A stretch of 64,000 nucleotides of DNA from Brasenia schreberi (GCA_036023115.1 JAYKKT010000047.1:124001-188000); one strand, 5' to 3'; numbered from the stretch's first letter, positions 34,019 to 47,600 are shown. Program-made: numbers and translations. The notes: generated by a model from the letters alone, not told the origin.

Positions 34019-35642
34019 ATATTCTGTCTTTGTTCTACTAAGTCGAAGGCCTTTGCTTTATAATGTTTCTCTCCATAATTCTAATTTTTTATTAACTTTT
34101 TCCTTAGACTCCTCCACTATCATAATGTGATCTCCAAATAACATACACCAAGGTACTTCATCTTGAATATGTTTTGCTAACTCATCAATCACCATTATAA
34201 ATAAGTATGTACTTAAAGTTGATCCTTGATGTAACCCAATATTAACTTCAAAGAAGTTTGTCATTCCTTAATGAGTCCTCACACATGTTTTTGCATCATC
34301 GTATATGTCTCTTATAAGGTTAATATATGTCAATGGGATACCTCTTTTTTCCAAGGTTCTCTAAAGAACCTCCCTTGGTACCCTATCATAAGTTTTTTCT
34401 AGATCAATAAATATCATGTGAAGGTCTTTCTTTTTTGCTCTAAAATGTTCCATAAGACGTCTCAAAAGGTGAATTGCTTCAATAGTAGGTTTGCCTGACA
34501 TGAATCCAAATTGGTTCTCTATTATACTCGATACTTGTCTTAACTTATGTTCGATAATTCTTTGCCATAATTTCATATTATGGCTCATTAACTTGATACC
34601 TCGATAATTCGCAAAATTTTGAATGTCTCCCTTGTTCTTATATATGGGTATAAGTGTACTTGCTCTCCATTCCTCGAACATCTTTTGGTTTTTCTATATT
34701 TCATTAAATAGTCTTGTGAGCCAAGTGATTCCTATTTCTCCTAGTATTTTCCAAACTTTTATAGGAATATTATATGGTCCTACCGATTTACCACCTTTCA
34801 TATGTTTAAGAGCCTCATTGACTTCATTCTTTTGAATACGTCGGTAGAAATTGTGGTTTATATACTTTTCTGATTTGGCTAACTCTCCTAAGCTAATACT
34901 AACATGTTTATTTTTATTAAAAATCTTATAAAAATAGTTTTTCCATCTATTTCTTATATCATCATTTGCCAATTTTTTCATCATCGTCTTTAATGCATCT
35001 AATAGAATTAAGATATTTAGTTTTCTTATTTGTAGCCCTAGCTATCATAAAAATATCTCTTTCACCCTCTTTTGAGTTGAGTTTTTTTATATAAATCATC
35101 CCAAATTTTAGCTTTTACTTTACTGACGACCTTTTTCACTTCCTTCTTTGCTTTCTTATAAGCCTCTAAAGTTTCACTAGTTTTCTTAGCATAATGTAAT
35201 TTGTAACATACCTCTTTGCCTTGATTTTATTTTACAGTACTTCACTCTACCACCAAGCTTCTTTTTGTGCCGGTACACCTCCCTTAGATTCACCTAACAC
35301 ATCTTTCGCCACTTTCCTAATATGTATAGCTATATTTTTCCACATATCACAAGGTGTACCAACATAATTCCAAGCATCTCCTTGAAGGGCTTTCTCTTTA
35401 AATATATCTTCTTTCTCGCTTCTGAGTTTCTACCATTTGGTCCGAATAGCTCAATGCACTCTTTTCTTCTTTGTCCATTTTTTTATTTGTAAATACATAA
35501 CTAAAAGTCGATGTTGGGTAGATAAGCTTTCTCTTGGAATTACCTTACAATCTTTACAACATTCTCTATATTTTTTTCTACAAATAAAGTAATCAATTTG
35601 TGTTTGAAATAAGCCACTCTTATAAGTAATTACATGTTCATC

Positions 35643-36293
35643 TCATTTTTTGAAGATTGTATTGACTATAAAGAGATCAAAAGCCATAGCAAAATTTAAA
35701 ATCTCCCTACCTTCCTTATTTATATCCCCAAAACCAAAGTTTCCATTAATCCCTTGATATCCTAATGCCTTTTTACCAATATGCTCATTTAAGTCTCCTC
35801 CTAAATAAATCAACTCCCTTTGTGAAATCTTTTGAATCACCTTATCTAACTCTTCCCCAAAAGTTGTCTTTATACTATGTTCTAGTTCTGCAAGAGGTGC
35901 GTAAGCACAAACTGTATTCAAAACCTCTGCTCCTAACACTAATTTCAACGTCATGATTCGTTTACCATATCATTGTATGTCTACTACGCTATCCTTTAAA
36001 TCTTTATTTATGATAATACCAACTCCGTTTCGAGCCTTTTCTTTACATGAGTACCATGATTTAAAACCTGTATCCTCTATCTCCTTTGCTTTTTCTCTAA
36101 CCCATTTTGTCTCTTGTAAACATAAAATATGAATCTTTCTCCGAATCATTGTATCTACCACCTCCATTAGTTTACTGGATAATGTTCCGATATTCCAAGA
36201 ACCAATACGAGTCTTATTATCTAGGACTAACTTCCTTACCCCCCGTATCCGTCCATATTCAAAATGCGGAGACCCTCTTTGAAAATTATTCAC
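35643..36293 (-). pseudogene. RTE copy F APE-type endonuclease (two frames)
   Basis: Frames 35970-36293 and 35643-35954 give an almost complete endonuclease: [27 protein letters not shown], then VCAYAP and GGDLNEHIGK. These are the catalytic blocks of APE-like LINE endonucleases, which nick target DNA for priming. A stop near 35955-35969 separates the two frames. The first frame also includes the end of the N-terminal repeated module, joined without a stop. Confidence 0.85.
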
Positions 36294-37312
36294 TACATTC
36301 GGGCAGCAATATAGCGAGACTAACTTCTTTACCTACACCCGTCCATGATGTGGGAACCCTCTCTGCAATTGATTCACTATATTCGAGTAAAAATGTAGTG
36401 GCGCTTGCTTACTTATTACTGCATTCGGGCTGTGCAGAACGTCACTAGGCGGGAACGCCACAAAGCAATGCTCATAATTTTTGTAATTTATATTATAAAA
36501 AATCGATGAAGTTTTACGCTGGTTGTCGGAAGCGTAACACAACCCTCCTCCTTTATCTGGGCTTGGGACCGGCAATGCAAGGGTGATCCCTTACATGGTT
36601 TTCAGATATCTTAAAGAAATAAAATATTTAAAACTCAATTTCAAGCAAATGAACTAAAAGTGGTAGAAGACTCAAATGTTGACTTTGGTGGGAGCAAAAT
36701 GACAACAAATTAACTTCCGTTCAATTTTTTTTATTTGGAGATAGTGTTGTTTCTTACGTCTACAAGAAATTAAATTGTGTAATGCATCATACACAAGAAG
36801 TTGGTTATGTTGCTTATAATATCATTACAACAATCATCGTTTGGATAAGCCGCTTCATACGTGATTTGAAGCAATTATCATTTATTGTGATAACAATGCA
36901 ATAATTACTTTTATTAAGAGTGTAACTTATAGCTTTAGAAGCAAACATATAATGTTAAATACTGTTTTGTTAATGATATGCTTAAGAGAAATGAGATATC
37001 CATATTTTATATGCCAATGAATGACATGTTCGTTGACCTTTTGATAAAAAGCATCTCAAAAGATCTTTTTTAAAGAGCATGTTACACACATGAGTATGAG
37101 ATATTTCTAGAATTTTGGTGTGAAAACACACTATAGTGAGTGTTACATAGGAAAAACATATTGATTAAGAGAAACCACATAATACGTAACATAACACGTA
37201 TAAGTTATAATTCACTTACAACTTAAATTGATACAACTTGTGAAATCCTTTAAATAGTGGGAGGTAAAACTAGTATATTATAATCTTTTGACTTAAGTGG
37301 CTAAGTGGGAGA

Positions 37313-37693
37313 TGTGAGTTATCGTGTGACCCTTTGAGGTAAAAAAAAAACACACTAAAAAAATCGGAGAAGAACCGTCCTTTTCTCAAATTTTCCAAGA
37401 TGCTTTTCTGAAAAGATAAACTTTAAAAATGAAAACCATTTTTACTTTATTAAAAAGGTTAACGATAATCTCTTAAAATAAAAAACTTAAACGAAAAACC
37501 CAAAATGGAAATCATGGGAAATGGAAAGTCAGGATATATAAACAAGGATTACACTTTATGCAAATATTATTACAAACAAAAAAAACTTCTTTCCCGTGCC
37601 TTTTGCGGATAATCGTGCTCCCTTTCTTCTTCTCATAACACTTTGTCTTCTATTACAACCGGGTACGGTCGGGCTCGCCTCAAATCTGCAACA
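37313..37693 (+). repeat. 3' LTR of copia E
   Basis: Starts tgtgag right after the polypurine tract and ends ctgcaaca. It carries about 100 bp more in the middle than the 5' LTR. Confidence 0.7.
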
Positions 37694-38450
37694 CCACACT
37701 CACATGGCTTCCTTTGCGAGGGGAGCAGGGTGCCCTATCCAGTCTCGTGTCCAATTCGTTTATGGTGCTTGACGTGACGAGACTTGGGCTGCTCTGCTCT
37801 GCTCTGCTCTGCTGGAGGAGCCTAAAATTAATAAGATTAACAAGTTGTCTTGGAACAGAAAAACACAGGCCGTGTCTGATCTGAAAGCCTTATATCCTAC
37901 TTAAACTGAGAGTCAATTTGATCCCAATCTGTCGGTTTGAAAGACCGGTAACCAAGTCTACTTATCAATCATACATTGAAAACTGAAATTGCACTCTTGA
38001 CTCTCCTTTCCCATTTAGTTTTAAAATTCGCTAATTCATTTCAATGGGGGATCTGTTTCTTGCGTGCACAATAATAGGTCTTTGGCATTGTCAAGAATTA
38101 ATCCATAATCACAACACCATCAGAAAATGTATCGATCTGGAGAAAACTTTTCTCAAATCGAATGCCTGATGGCATATGACCTGGTGAGAGAAGCGTGTCC
38201 TTCCTAAAGCTCTTCCAGAACTCGTTCGCTCCACTCCCAGAATTCGAAGTCATGACGTTGCTCGCCTCGTACACTGAATTGCCTTTTTCCAGTACCGTTG
38301 TCTGCGATTAAATCGAATCGGCCGGGTTTCTCCTGTTCTGAACCTTTCTCGGAGTCGGAGTGGGATAAACCGATGAGAACCGAGTCCTTCCTTTTTTCTC
38401 GCCTTTTGAGAGCGAGAAAATCAAGACGACGAATGGGAAGCGCAGGGTTT
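37694..38450. other. Upstream region of the p23 gene; no gene seen
   Basis: A (GCTCT)n run lies at 37791-37813. The short plus-strand frame at 38298-38525 ends in a CT microsatellite and looks non-coding. Confidence 0.55.
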
Positions 38451-38682
38451 CTTACTCTCTCTCTCTCTCTCTCTGTAATGTGGGTCTCCGCTTTTTTCCT
38501 CCGGCCTACTTGGAACCCTAGCTAGTGTACGTCTTTCTCTCCCTCCCTGTACTCTCTCTCTCTCTCCGGTGGGGTTTCTGATTTTGGAATCGCATTTTTT
38601 ACCGTCCCACAGATCGTCCTTCATTGGAAGGTACTGAACGAGGAGTCGACGAGAAGAAGGGGATCCAAGATCTTTGTCTGCC
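38451..38682 (+). promoter_or_regulatory. CT-rich leader of the p23 gene
   Basis: A CT run at 38455-38474 and a second pyrimidine patch at 38556-38570 precede the proposed ATG at 38683. Such patches are common around plant core promoters and leaders. No TATA box is evident. Confidence 0.4.
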
Positions 38683-38687
38683 ATGAG
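38683..38687 (+). CDS. p23 exon 1 (ATGAG)
   Basis: Only the Met codon and two bases of the next Ser codon are coding: ccATGAG|GTCTCT. This is the only ATGAG directly followed by GT that I found upstream of exon 2, and it sits at the end of a CT-rich leader. The donor is weak (GTCTCT) and the distance is long, so confidence is moderate. Confidence 0.62.
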
Positions 38688-41600
38688 GTCTCTATCTGTA
38701 TTCCTGCCTCTACGGGATAAAGAAAAGGGTTTCGGATTCAGATACTTTTGAAAGTTGCAAAGTTTCTCTTTATATGATCGTGGATGCGTTGTCTTGTATG
38801 AATTAGTTGTCTGAACACATCTTTTTATCTTTACGGAAAATGTTTGTCTTCGCCGTTGAAACGAAGCACGACACTGCCTTTCTGACTGTCTTTTTTGGAC
38901 TTATTTTATTTGAAAGTTACTGGTTTCCATGAAGAATTGGGTTTGGCCACTTTTAATCGGATGGACAATTTTCCGTTATCACGTGCAATCGAAAAGTAGT
39001 TGTTGGGTGATTTTCAAAATACCAAAATATATATATATATATATATATTTTGGTGAAGGTTATGTGTGCAGCAACGTTGTGGCATTAATAGGCAGTTCCT
39101 TAGTAGCCTAGCTGAAACTTATTAGCATTTTCCAGTCATGTTTGTAGTATCTGGAGCCACTTTCTTTAAGTGATAATTGTCCTCATTAGTAGCACATGTA
39201 GTGGCTGTAACTCTTGAGAAATTTTCAGCCATATGACGGTATTAAGAGCTATTTTCTTAAGTGATAATTTTGCTCATTAGTAGCATATGTAGTGAGCGTA
39301 ACTCTTCAATATTTTACATCTGGTTAAGAGGCAATTATACACATTAGAAGTATATCATGAGTTACATCTTCACCTTGTCTATATAATGGTATTGTAAATA
39401 AGATTGATCCCAACTTTATCTCATTGTGTGAGTTCTTTTCTACTTAGTTTTTAAAAGAATTAATTCCATTTTATAAATAACTATCCTCACTATTATATTC
39501 ATTTGTTATGAATAACACAATATTTTCAATTCCTATTGCCTACAAAGTTTTTCCCTTTATATGCTGTCTGTTTTTATTTTTCAACATATAAAACACACTT
39601 AGTTGTTTCTGTAGTGGATTCTATCACGAACATTGTAGTTGTATGACCTATATCATAATTGTCTTTTATTACCTGCAATTCTTAAATGGTTATATGGTTG
39701 ACATAATCTTCTTTGTGACTCCAAATTCTAGTTAATGATGCATTCTTTTTTCCTAGTATCACTATTATATTATGTACATTTTATACTAGTGTAATGTTTT
39801 AAAGAATTTTATATTATTTATTTTACATGGCTTTTACTTTTAATTTTATAACTTGAATGACTTATTTGATTTATATCTATGAACTATATTAGATATATGC
39901 TTTTTACTATTTCTTCAATGTCAATTATATATTTCCATGCTCTTAAGGATGGTGTACTTGAGAGGATCGGCTGGATGCAGTCAAAGTATATAATTATCTA
40001 TGACCAACTGTTATTTTTTTTGTTTTTAAAGGTTCCTGCATTTTCAATTCATTAATGACATATTTGTAATATGCCTTGTGTTATGCATTTAAGTTTCTTA
40101 GAGCCTCAATCCTAAAAAGAACATAATTAATAGAAGAGAGAGGGGCTGCCAATACAACAAAGAGACTGAACATTAAGCAGACCACAACAATGCACAACCG
40201 ATTGGCGTTGAGGTAAGCTAACGATCGAGCCTTTTATCTTGTGTTCAAGGGCTGCGTTAAGTGTGACAAACTTCACATTGTGATTAAGGGGGAGATGAAA
40301 GAAAAATATAAGGAAATTGATGTTTATAACCAAGGGTAGAGTAGTGAAATGAAGGGTGAGTCTTTTTAGATAACCAATATCAAATTAGATGGCCACAATT
40401 AGAGAGAATGGTCTTGATAAATTGAGTTAGCAATAAGATAAAGAGAACAAATAAATTTCTTGATAGGTAATCAAGAAACACCCTCTAAATACAACCCTGC
40501 TTACAAAAAATAGGGAAAAATGATGCCCTAGTGAGTTCTTGGTTAACCCAATCAATGATTCCCTCCATTGGAAAAATGTTCATGTTCATATACAACACTA
40601 TTGAATTTGAAAGGCTGTAACATATGCATATTCTATGAAAAAGAATATAGCCAAAGAATATGAAATAATGAAAAAATAAGATGTAAACATGGATACCAGA
40701 CTATCGAAGAATATTATGGACAATTAAGGTGTCTATGAAGCAAGCAAAACCATCTATTTAAAAATAAATGTATCACCTCTATCAAGGATAGAAATGTAGA
40801 AGCAGAAAAGAAGAAAGTGTTTGATTTCTTATGAGAGTATCATCAAAATATGATAATGTAAAAAGCAATATATTGGGCAGAGAGAAATTATCATCCTTGG
40901 GTACTCTATATTCACTATTAATTAGAGAAGAAGACAAAGAATCTTGTAAAATTCTATTTGGAGGCCAGTGACAAAACAACATTTGTCGGCAGAGGAGCTC
41001 CAACTGCTCCACATAGTGAAAGAGGTAGAGGATATCCTATCAAAAGAGGAGAGGATGAGGTGCCTTCCAAGGAGATGAAAAGGACAAGCTAAAATGCACT
41101 CACTATGAGAAGAATAAACATACAATAGAACAATGCTGGGACCTAGTCGGTAAACCTCTTCAATTTAAAAACAAAGCTTGTGTTATAGGTGCTAGAAAAG
41201 AAGACCGAAGAAGGATAAACCTTTGTCATGAAAAGGTTAGAAGGGATAGAGAGCTGACTCAGCAACACGACAAGCATATCTATGGACCATAAAGCATCAA
41301 TTGCTGCTGTAATGTAAAGAGAAAAGACCTCTAACTATGAATTTGATAACATATGTTCTTCTTGGCTTTATGTTTGGATAATTGATTTAGGGCTCCGGTA
41401 TGAATATGGAAAACTATATACTAATGAACATGTTCGATTGGAAGATGATTCTTATTTGTCAATTCTTTGGTGAGAAACTAAAGATACTCAATAACCTTCC
41501 AACCCTCTCTGGAGGTGTGTCTCAGGATCTGAAAACAGAGAAAACCTTTGGACGTGATAGTTTTAAGAAGGAGCTATATATTCTGGAGGAAAAGTTTTAC

Positions 41601-44600
41601 CCTATGCAAGTGGATGGTGTTATGGCCGATAGAAGACTCGAAGATCTATTTATGTGGTATAGTAGATTATGGCATTTACCTTTATTTAAATTGAGAGTTG
41701 TCCTACCTGAATGTGATGTTTGTCAACGTGCTAAACATGTTAGAAACTCCTTTAATAAAAGTGACTCTAAAGCAATAAAACCATTTTAAATAATTCATTC
41801 TAATGTATGGGGTTCATGTTCTACTTTGGTTATTATTGGTCACCGCTACTTTGTCATTTTTATTGATGATTATTCAAGATTTACAACGATTTATTTGATG
41901 AAGTCAAAGAATGAGGTAGAATCTTTATTTCCTTCATTTCATAAGTTAGTTTAAAATCAATTTCAAACTCAAGTAAAGATTCTCTGGTCGTATAATGGGA
42001 TGAGTTTATGTCCTCTATTCTTAAGAATTATTTGATGAGTAAATGAATTATTCACCAAACCATATGTATAAACTCTCCTCAACAAAATGCAGTGACTGAA
42101 AGGAAGAACCAATATATTATGGAAGTTGCAAGAACTCTGGCCTTAGGATCTCATTTACCTAAATACCCATGGGGAGAAGCAATTCTTATAAAAATATACT
42201 TGATTAAGAGAGCCCCATATAATGTTTTAGATAGTAAATCTCTATTTACGATGCTTCATCTTCATCCTATTAACAAAGCTTTCCATGATATTTGGATGTG
42301 TTTGCTATGTGCATATTCACTCTTAGATGAGAGATAAACTTGATCCCATATCTATTAAGTGTGTATTTGTTGGATACATCCTATTCCAGAAAGGATACCG
42401 TTGTTATGATCCATGTAATGAGAAATTCTATATTACTATAGACATATCTTTTCATGAATCTAGAATGGAGGGGGAGAATAAAAGAATCGTTGAAGAATCA
42501 TCACATGTCATGCTAATAATTCTAGACTATGATAGTGAAATAGAAATTGAAGATCATGTAAGGAGTGAGGAGATAAGTAATAAGCCAGAAACAAAGATAA
42601 AGAAGTATGTCGGAGGTGGGAGAATAATAATTCTACCAATGGAAGAGACTATCACGACTGAAGAAGGTACACCTTCTAAGGTCCCTTAGAGGTCAATATA
42701 CAAGAGGAAGAGTATGATATGAATTTGCCATTGCACTACAAAAAGGTAAGAGACTATCAATAAGTATATTTATCTTGAGAATATATCCTCTAGATAAATC
42801 TTTTGCTGCAATTGTGGATTTTATTTATATTTTATGGAATTTTGAGGATGCTAATAAATATGTTGAGTGGTAGCTATCTATGAAACAAGATCTTGAGGGT
42901 TTAGAAAGGAACCAAACATCGGATATAAACATGGGATATGGTGAACATACCTCTAAGAAGGAAGACAATGAGCTATAAATGTGTTTGCACCATTAAAATA
43001 AAAGTAGATGGAAGAATCAATAGATACAAAGCGGGACTGGTAGCAAAGGACTACAACCATGTCTATGACTTGGATTACAATGAGACCTTTGCAATAATAG
43101 CAAAATGTACTATTGTCCGGGTGATTATTAATATGATAGCTAACAAAAATTGGTAACACTGACTGGTAGATGTTAAAAACGCTTTATTTTAGGGAAATCT
43201 AACAAAAGAGATATATATAGAGTTACCTCAAGGATTGAGAAACAAAAAGGGAAGATTGAAGGTGTGTAATTTTAATAAAGCCTTATATGAATTGAAGCAA
43301 TCTCCTAAGGCCTGGTTCAAGAGATTTAATGAGGGGGTTATAAGCCTTGATTTTTCCCAAAGTACAAATGACCATAAATTGTTTGTAAAGCATGGTAAAG
43401 GAATCTCTATCCTTGTAGTATATGTTAATGATATTATTATTACAAGTGATGACGTCGAGGACATTGAAGAGCTAAAAAAATAACTTCATAAGTTATTCAA
43501 CTTGAAAGATTTATGAAGACTTCACTATTTTTTGGTAATCAAGTTCTCTATTCAAGCAAAGCTATATTCCTAACTCACAGGAAATATATCTTGGATTTGT
43601 TAAAGGACATTGGAATGATAGATTGTAAGCCATGTGATGTACCAATGGAACAACAACAACAACTACTAAGCCTTTTCTCATACTAGACGGGGTCGACTAC
43701 ATGGATTCTTTGTTTCCACATAGCCCTATCATGTGCCATGCTAGCAGTTAACTCACAATAAGCTAGATCATTATTTATTGTTTCTTTCCAACACTTTTTG
43801 TGGTTGTCCTCAACCTCTTTTACAACAATAACAATAACAATAACAACTAAGCCTTTTCCCATACTAGACGGGGTCGGCTACATGGATTCTTTGTTTCCAC
43901 AGATCCCTATCACGTGCCATGTTAGCAGTTAACTCCCAATAAGCTAGATCATTCTTTATTGTTTCTTTCCAACACTTTTGTGGTCGTCCTCTACCTCTTT
44001 TAATACTTTTCAAATTTAGTATTTCTAACCTTCTTAAAGGTTCTTCTTTTGATCTTCTTTCTATATGTCCAAACCATTTTAAACGATGTTCTCTCATTTT
44101 ATCTTCTATTGGTGCCACTCCTAATTTGTTTCTAATAACCTCATTATGTATACGTTCTTTTCTTGTATGACCACTCATCCATCTCAACATCTTCATTTCT
44201 GTCACAGACATCTTTTGTACATGTTGATGATTAACTGCCCAACACTCAGAACCATAAAACATGGCAGGCCTAATTGCTACTCTATAATATTTACCTTTTA
44301 ATTTTAATGGTATCTTCTTACCACAAAGAATACCTGATGCTCCTCTCCATTTTAACCAACCAGCATTAATTCTATGTGTAACATCTCCATCAATTCTTCC
44401 ATCACTTTGAAAAATTGACCCTAGGTATTTAAAACTTTCCTTTTGGGGAATGCAATGTGTGCCAATTTTAATTTCTATGTCCTATGAAGTAGCCAAATGA
44501 TCAAACTTACATTCCATATATTCTGTCTTTGTTCTACTAAGTCGGAGGCCTTTCCTTTCTAATGGTTCTCTCCATAGTTCCAATTTTCTATTAACTTTTT

Positions 44601-47600
44601 CCTTAGACTCCTCCACTAATACAATGTCATATGCAAATAACATACACCAAGGTACTTCATCTTGAATATGTTTTGTTAACTCATCCATCACCATTATAAA
44701 TAAGTATGTACTTAAAGTTGATCCTTGATGTAACCCAATATTAACTTCAAAGAAGTCTGTCGTTCCTTCATGAGTCCTCACACATGTTTTTGCACCATCA
44801 TACATGTCTCTTATAAGGTTAATATATGTCAATGGGATACCTTTTTTTTCCAAAGTTCTCCAAAGAACCTCCCTCGTTACTCTATCATAAGCTTTTTCTA
44901 GATCAATAAATATATGTGAAGGTCTTTCTTTTTTGCTCTAAAATATTTCATAAGACGTCTCAAAAGGTGAATCGCTTTATTAGTAGATCTACCTGGCATA
45001 AATCCAAATTGGTCCTCTGTTTTACTTGATACTTGTCTTAACCTACGTTTGATAATTCTTTCTCATAATTTCATAGTATGACTCATTAACTTGATACCTC
45101 GATAATTCGCACAATTTTGAATGTCTCCCTTGTTCTTATATACGGGTATAAGTGTACTTGCTCTCCATTCCTCGGGCATCTTTTGGTTTTTCCATATTTC
45201 ATTAAATAGTCTTGTGAGCCAAGTGATTCCTATTTCTCCTAGTATTTTCTAAACTTCTATAGGAATATTATCTGGTCCTACCGATTTACCACTCTTCATA
45301 TGTTTAGGAGCCTCTTTGACTTCATTCTTTTGAATACGTCGGTAGAAATTGTGGTTTATATACTTTTCTGACTTGGCTAAATCTCCTAAACTAATACTAA
45401 CATCTTATTTTCATTAAAAAGCTTATAAAAATAGTTTTTCCATCTATTTCTTATATCATCATTTGCCACTAGAATTTTTTCATTCTCGTCTTTTATGCAT
45501 CTAACATAATTAAGATCTTTAGTTTTCTTATCTCTAGCTCTAGCTATCCTAAAAATATCTCTTTCACCCTCTTTTGACTTGAGTTTTTTATATAAGTCAT
45601 CCCAAATCTTAGCTTTTGCTTCACTAACGGCCTTTTTTGCTTCATTCTTTGCTTTCTTATAAGCTTCTAAAGTTTCACTAGTTTTCTTAGCATAATGTAA
45701 TTTGTAACATGCCCTCTTTGCCTTGATTTTATTTTTTACTACTTCACTCCACCACTAAGCTTCTTTTTGTGCCGGTACACCTCCCTTAGATACCCCTAAC
45801 ACATCTTAAGCCACTTTCCTAATATGTATAGCCATATTGTTCCACATATCACACGGTGTACCAACATAATTTTCTATTTAAACATGTGTGAGGACTCATG
45901 AAGGAACGATAGATTTCTTTAAAGTTAATATTGGGTTACATCAAGGATCAACTTTAAGTCCATACTTATTTATAATGGTGATGGATGAGTTAACAAAACA
46001 TAAAGATGAAGTACCTTGGTGTATGTTATTTGCATATGACATTGTATTAGTGGAGGAGTCCAAGGAAAAAGTTAATAGAAAATTGGAACTATGGAGAGAA
46101 ACATTAGAAAGCAAAGGCCTCCGACTTAGTAGAACAAAGACAGAATATATGGAATGTAAGTTTGATCATTTGGTTACTTCAGAGGACATAGAAATTAAAA
46201 TTGGCACACATTGCAATCCCCAAAAGAAAAGTTTTAAATACCTAGGGTTAATTTTTCAGAGTGATGGAAGAATTGATGGAGATGTTACATATAGAATTAA
46301 TGTTGGTTGGTTAAAATGGAGAGGAGCATCAGGTATTCTTTGTGATAAGAAGATACCATTAAAAGGTTAATATTATAGAGCAACAATTAGGCCTGCCATG
46401 TTTTATGGTTCTGAGTGTTGGGCAGTTAATCATCAACATGTATAAAAGATGTCTGTGACAGACTTGAAGATGTTGAGATGGATGAGTGGTCATATAAGAA
46501 AAGACCGTATACATAACGAGGTTATTAGAAACAAATTAGGAGTGACACCAATAGATTATAAAATGAGAGAACATCATTTAAGATGGTTTGGACATATAGA
46601 AAGAAGATCAAAAGAAGAACCTATAAGAAAGTTAGAAAAACTAAATTTGGAAAGTATTAAAAGAGGTAGAGGATGACCACAAAAGTGTTGGAAAGAAACA
46701 ATAAAAAATGATCTAGCTTATTGGGAGTTAACTGCTAACATGGCACACGATAGGGATCTGTGGAAACAAAGAATCCATGTAGCTGACCCCGTCTAGTATG
46801 GGAAAAGGCTTAGTTGTTGTTGTTGTTGTAAAAGAGGTTGAGGACAACCACAAAAGTGTTGGAAAGAAACAATAAATAATGATCTAGCTTATTGTGAGTT
46901 AACTGCTAGCATGTCACATGATAGGGCTATGTGGAAACAAAGAATCCATGTAGTCGAGTATGAGAAAGGCTTAGTTGTTGTTGGTGGTGTCATTCCTAAT
47001 TTGTTTCTAATAACTTCAATATGTATACGGTCTTTTCTTGGATGACCACTCATCCATCTCAATATCTTCATTTCTGTCACATTCATCTTTTGTACATGTT
47101 GATGATTAACTGCCCAACACTCAGAACCATAAAACATGGCAGGCCTAATTGCTGCCCTATAAAATTTACCTTTGAACTTTAATGGTATCTTCTTATCACA
47201 AAGAATACCTGATGCTCCTCTCCATTTTAACCAACCAGCATTAATTCTATGCGTAACATCATCAATTCTTCCATCACTATGAAAACTTGACCGATTCAGC
47301 ACTCTAAACTGCAACTTCAGGGTACGGGTATGGTCTCCACCTGACCTTAAGTCAAGATTAGCACGCTTTTACTAAACTTACATTCCTATAATTGCTTACT
47401 CCTACTTACTAAGCTATGTTTTTCCAAAGCTCGTCGGCCATAATTCTAGTTTTCCATTTGTTTCCTCTTCGACTCTCCAACTAAAACTATATCTACAAAA
47501 ATCACAAGACCAGGCACCGATTTCTGAATACGTGTGTAGCACATTCAAGGCTAAGGTAAAAAAGACATGGACTCAAAGCTTGTCCTCGGGTGTAATCTCA

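Larger units (their letters stand above)
33328..36603 (-). mobile_element. RTE copy F, full length with perfect 11-bp target duplication
   Basis: The element spans the (TTG)n tail at 33328-33350 to the family 5' end at about 36600. The target agatatcttaa is duplicated at 33317-33327 and 36604-36614, inside copia E. The ORF is in few pieces: N-terminal module 36333-36575, endonuclease 35970-36293 and 35643-35954, linker 34694-34984, RT 34361-34681 and 34058-34264, and C-terminal domain 33365-34018. The endonuclease keeps [14 protein letters not shown] and GGDLNEHIG. RT motif C is mutated to FGDH, so it should be inactive. It is among the best-preserved copies here. Confidence 0.95.
28262..37693 (+). 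mobile_element. Ty1/copia LTR retrotransposon E, decayed, split by RTE copy F
   Basis: Related terminal sequences lie near 28262-28603 and at 37313-37693. A tRNA-iMet-type primer site (tgttatcagagc, 28605-28616) follows the 5' LTR, and a polypurine tract (aagtgggaga) precedes the 3' LTR. Internal order is copia: gag remains near 29930-30600, integrase (IERYNMTLLNVTRS) near 31570, RT segments (YVETYSLI, LDVKIIFLNCDLDE) at 32400-32740, and later RT/RNase H parts at 32967-33245 and 36650-36850. Stops occur in every domain. RTE F (33328-36603) interrupts it, leaving about 6.1 kb of native element. The LTRs are clearly diverged, so it is old. Confidence 0.85.
40350..43648 (+). mobile_element. Ty1/copia remnant G in p23 intron 1
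   Basis: Copia domains in order on the plus strand. Gag begins near 40375 (KLDGHN-like start, then [16 protein letters not shown]) and has a zinc-knuckle relic near 41085-41130 ([14 protein letters not shown]). GAG-pre-integrase follows at 41400-41789 ([16 protein letters not shown]), then integrase at 41790-42337 ([26 protein letters not shown]) and RT at 42938-43483 ([41 protein letters not shown]). It stops abruptly after CDVPME where RTE H1 begins. Stops and frameshifts separate the parts, and no LTR or primer site was found. Confidence 0.85.
43650..46985. repeat. Inverted repeat, arms of about 1.1 kb with a 1.1-kb spacer
   Basis: The left arm, 43650-44790 (H1 plus the 3' half of H2), is inverted relative to the right arm, 45881-46985 (I plus J). 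Both arms have the same composite order and the same junction (ttgtaaaagagg on the plus strand of the right arm). They share private changes: FAYD, VMDEL for VIDEL, EGT for EGM, and gttaactcccaataag. By eye the RT part differs by about 3 percent. Confidence 0.85.

Noticed and set aside
39022..39055. Perfect AT-rich palindrome as a possible origin or cruciform element
   Set aside because: An AT microsatellite with short inverted flanks is common in plant introns; nothing else supports a function.
43650..46985. Twin-priming as the source of the inverted RTE copies
   Set aside because: Twin priming inverts the 5' part of one element without overlap; here both arms contain the same 3' sequence, so duplication or two insertions is needed.
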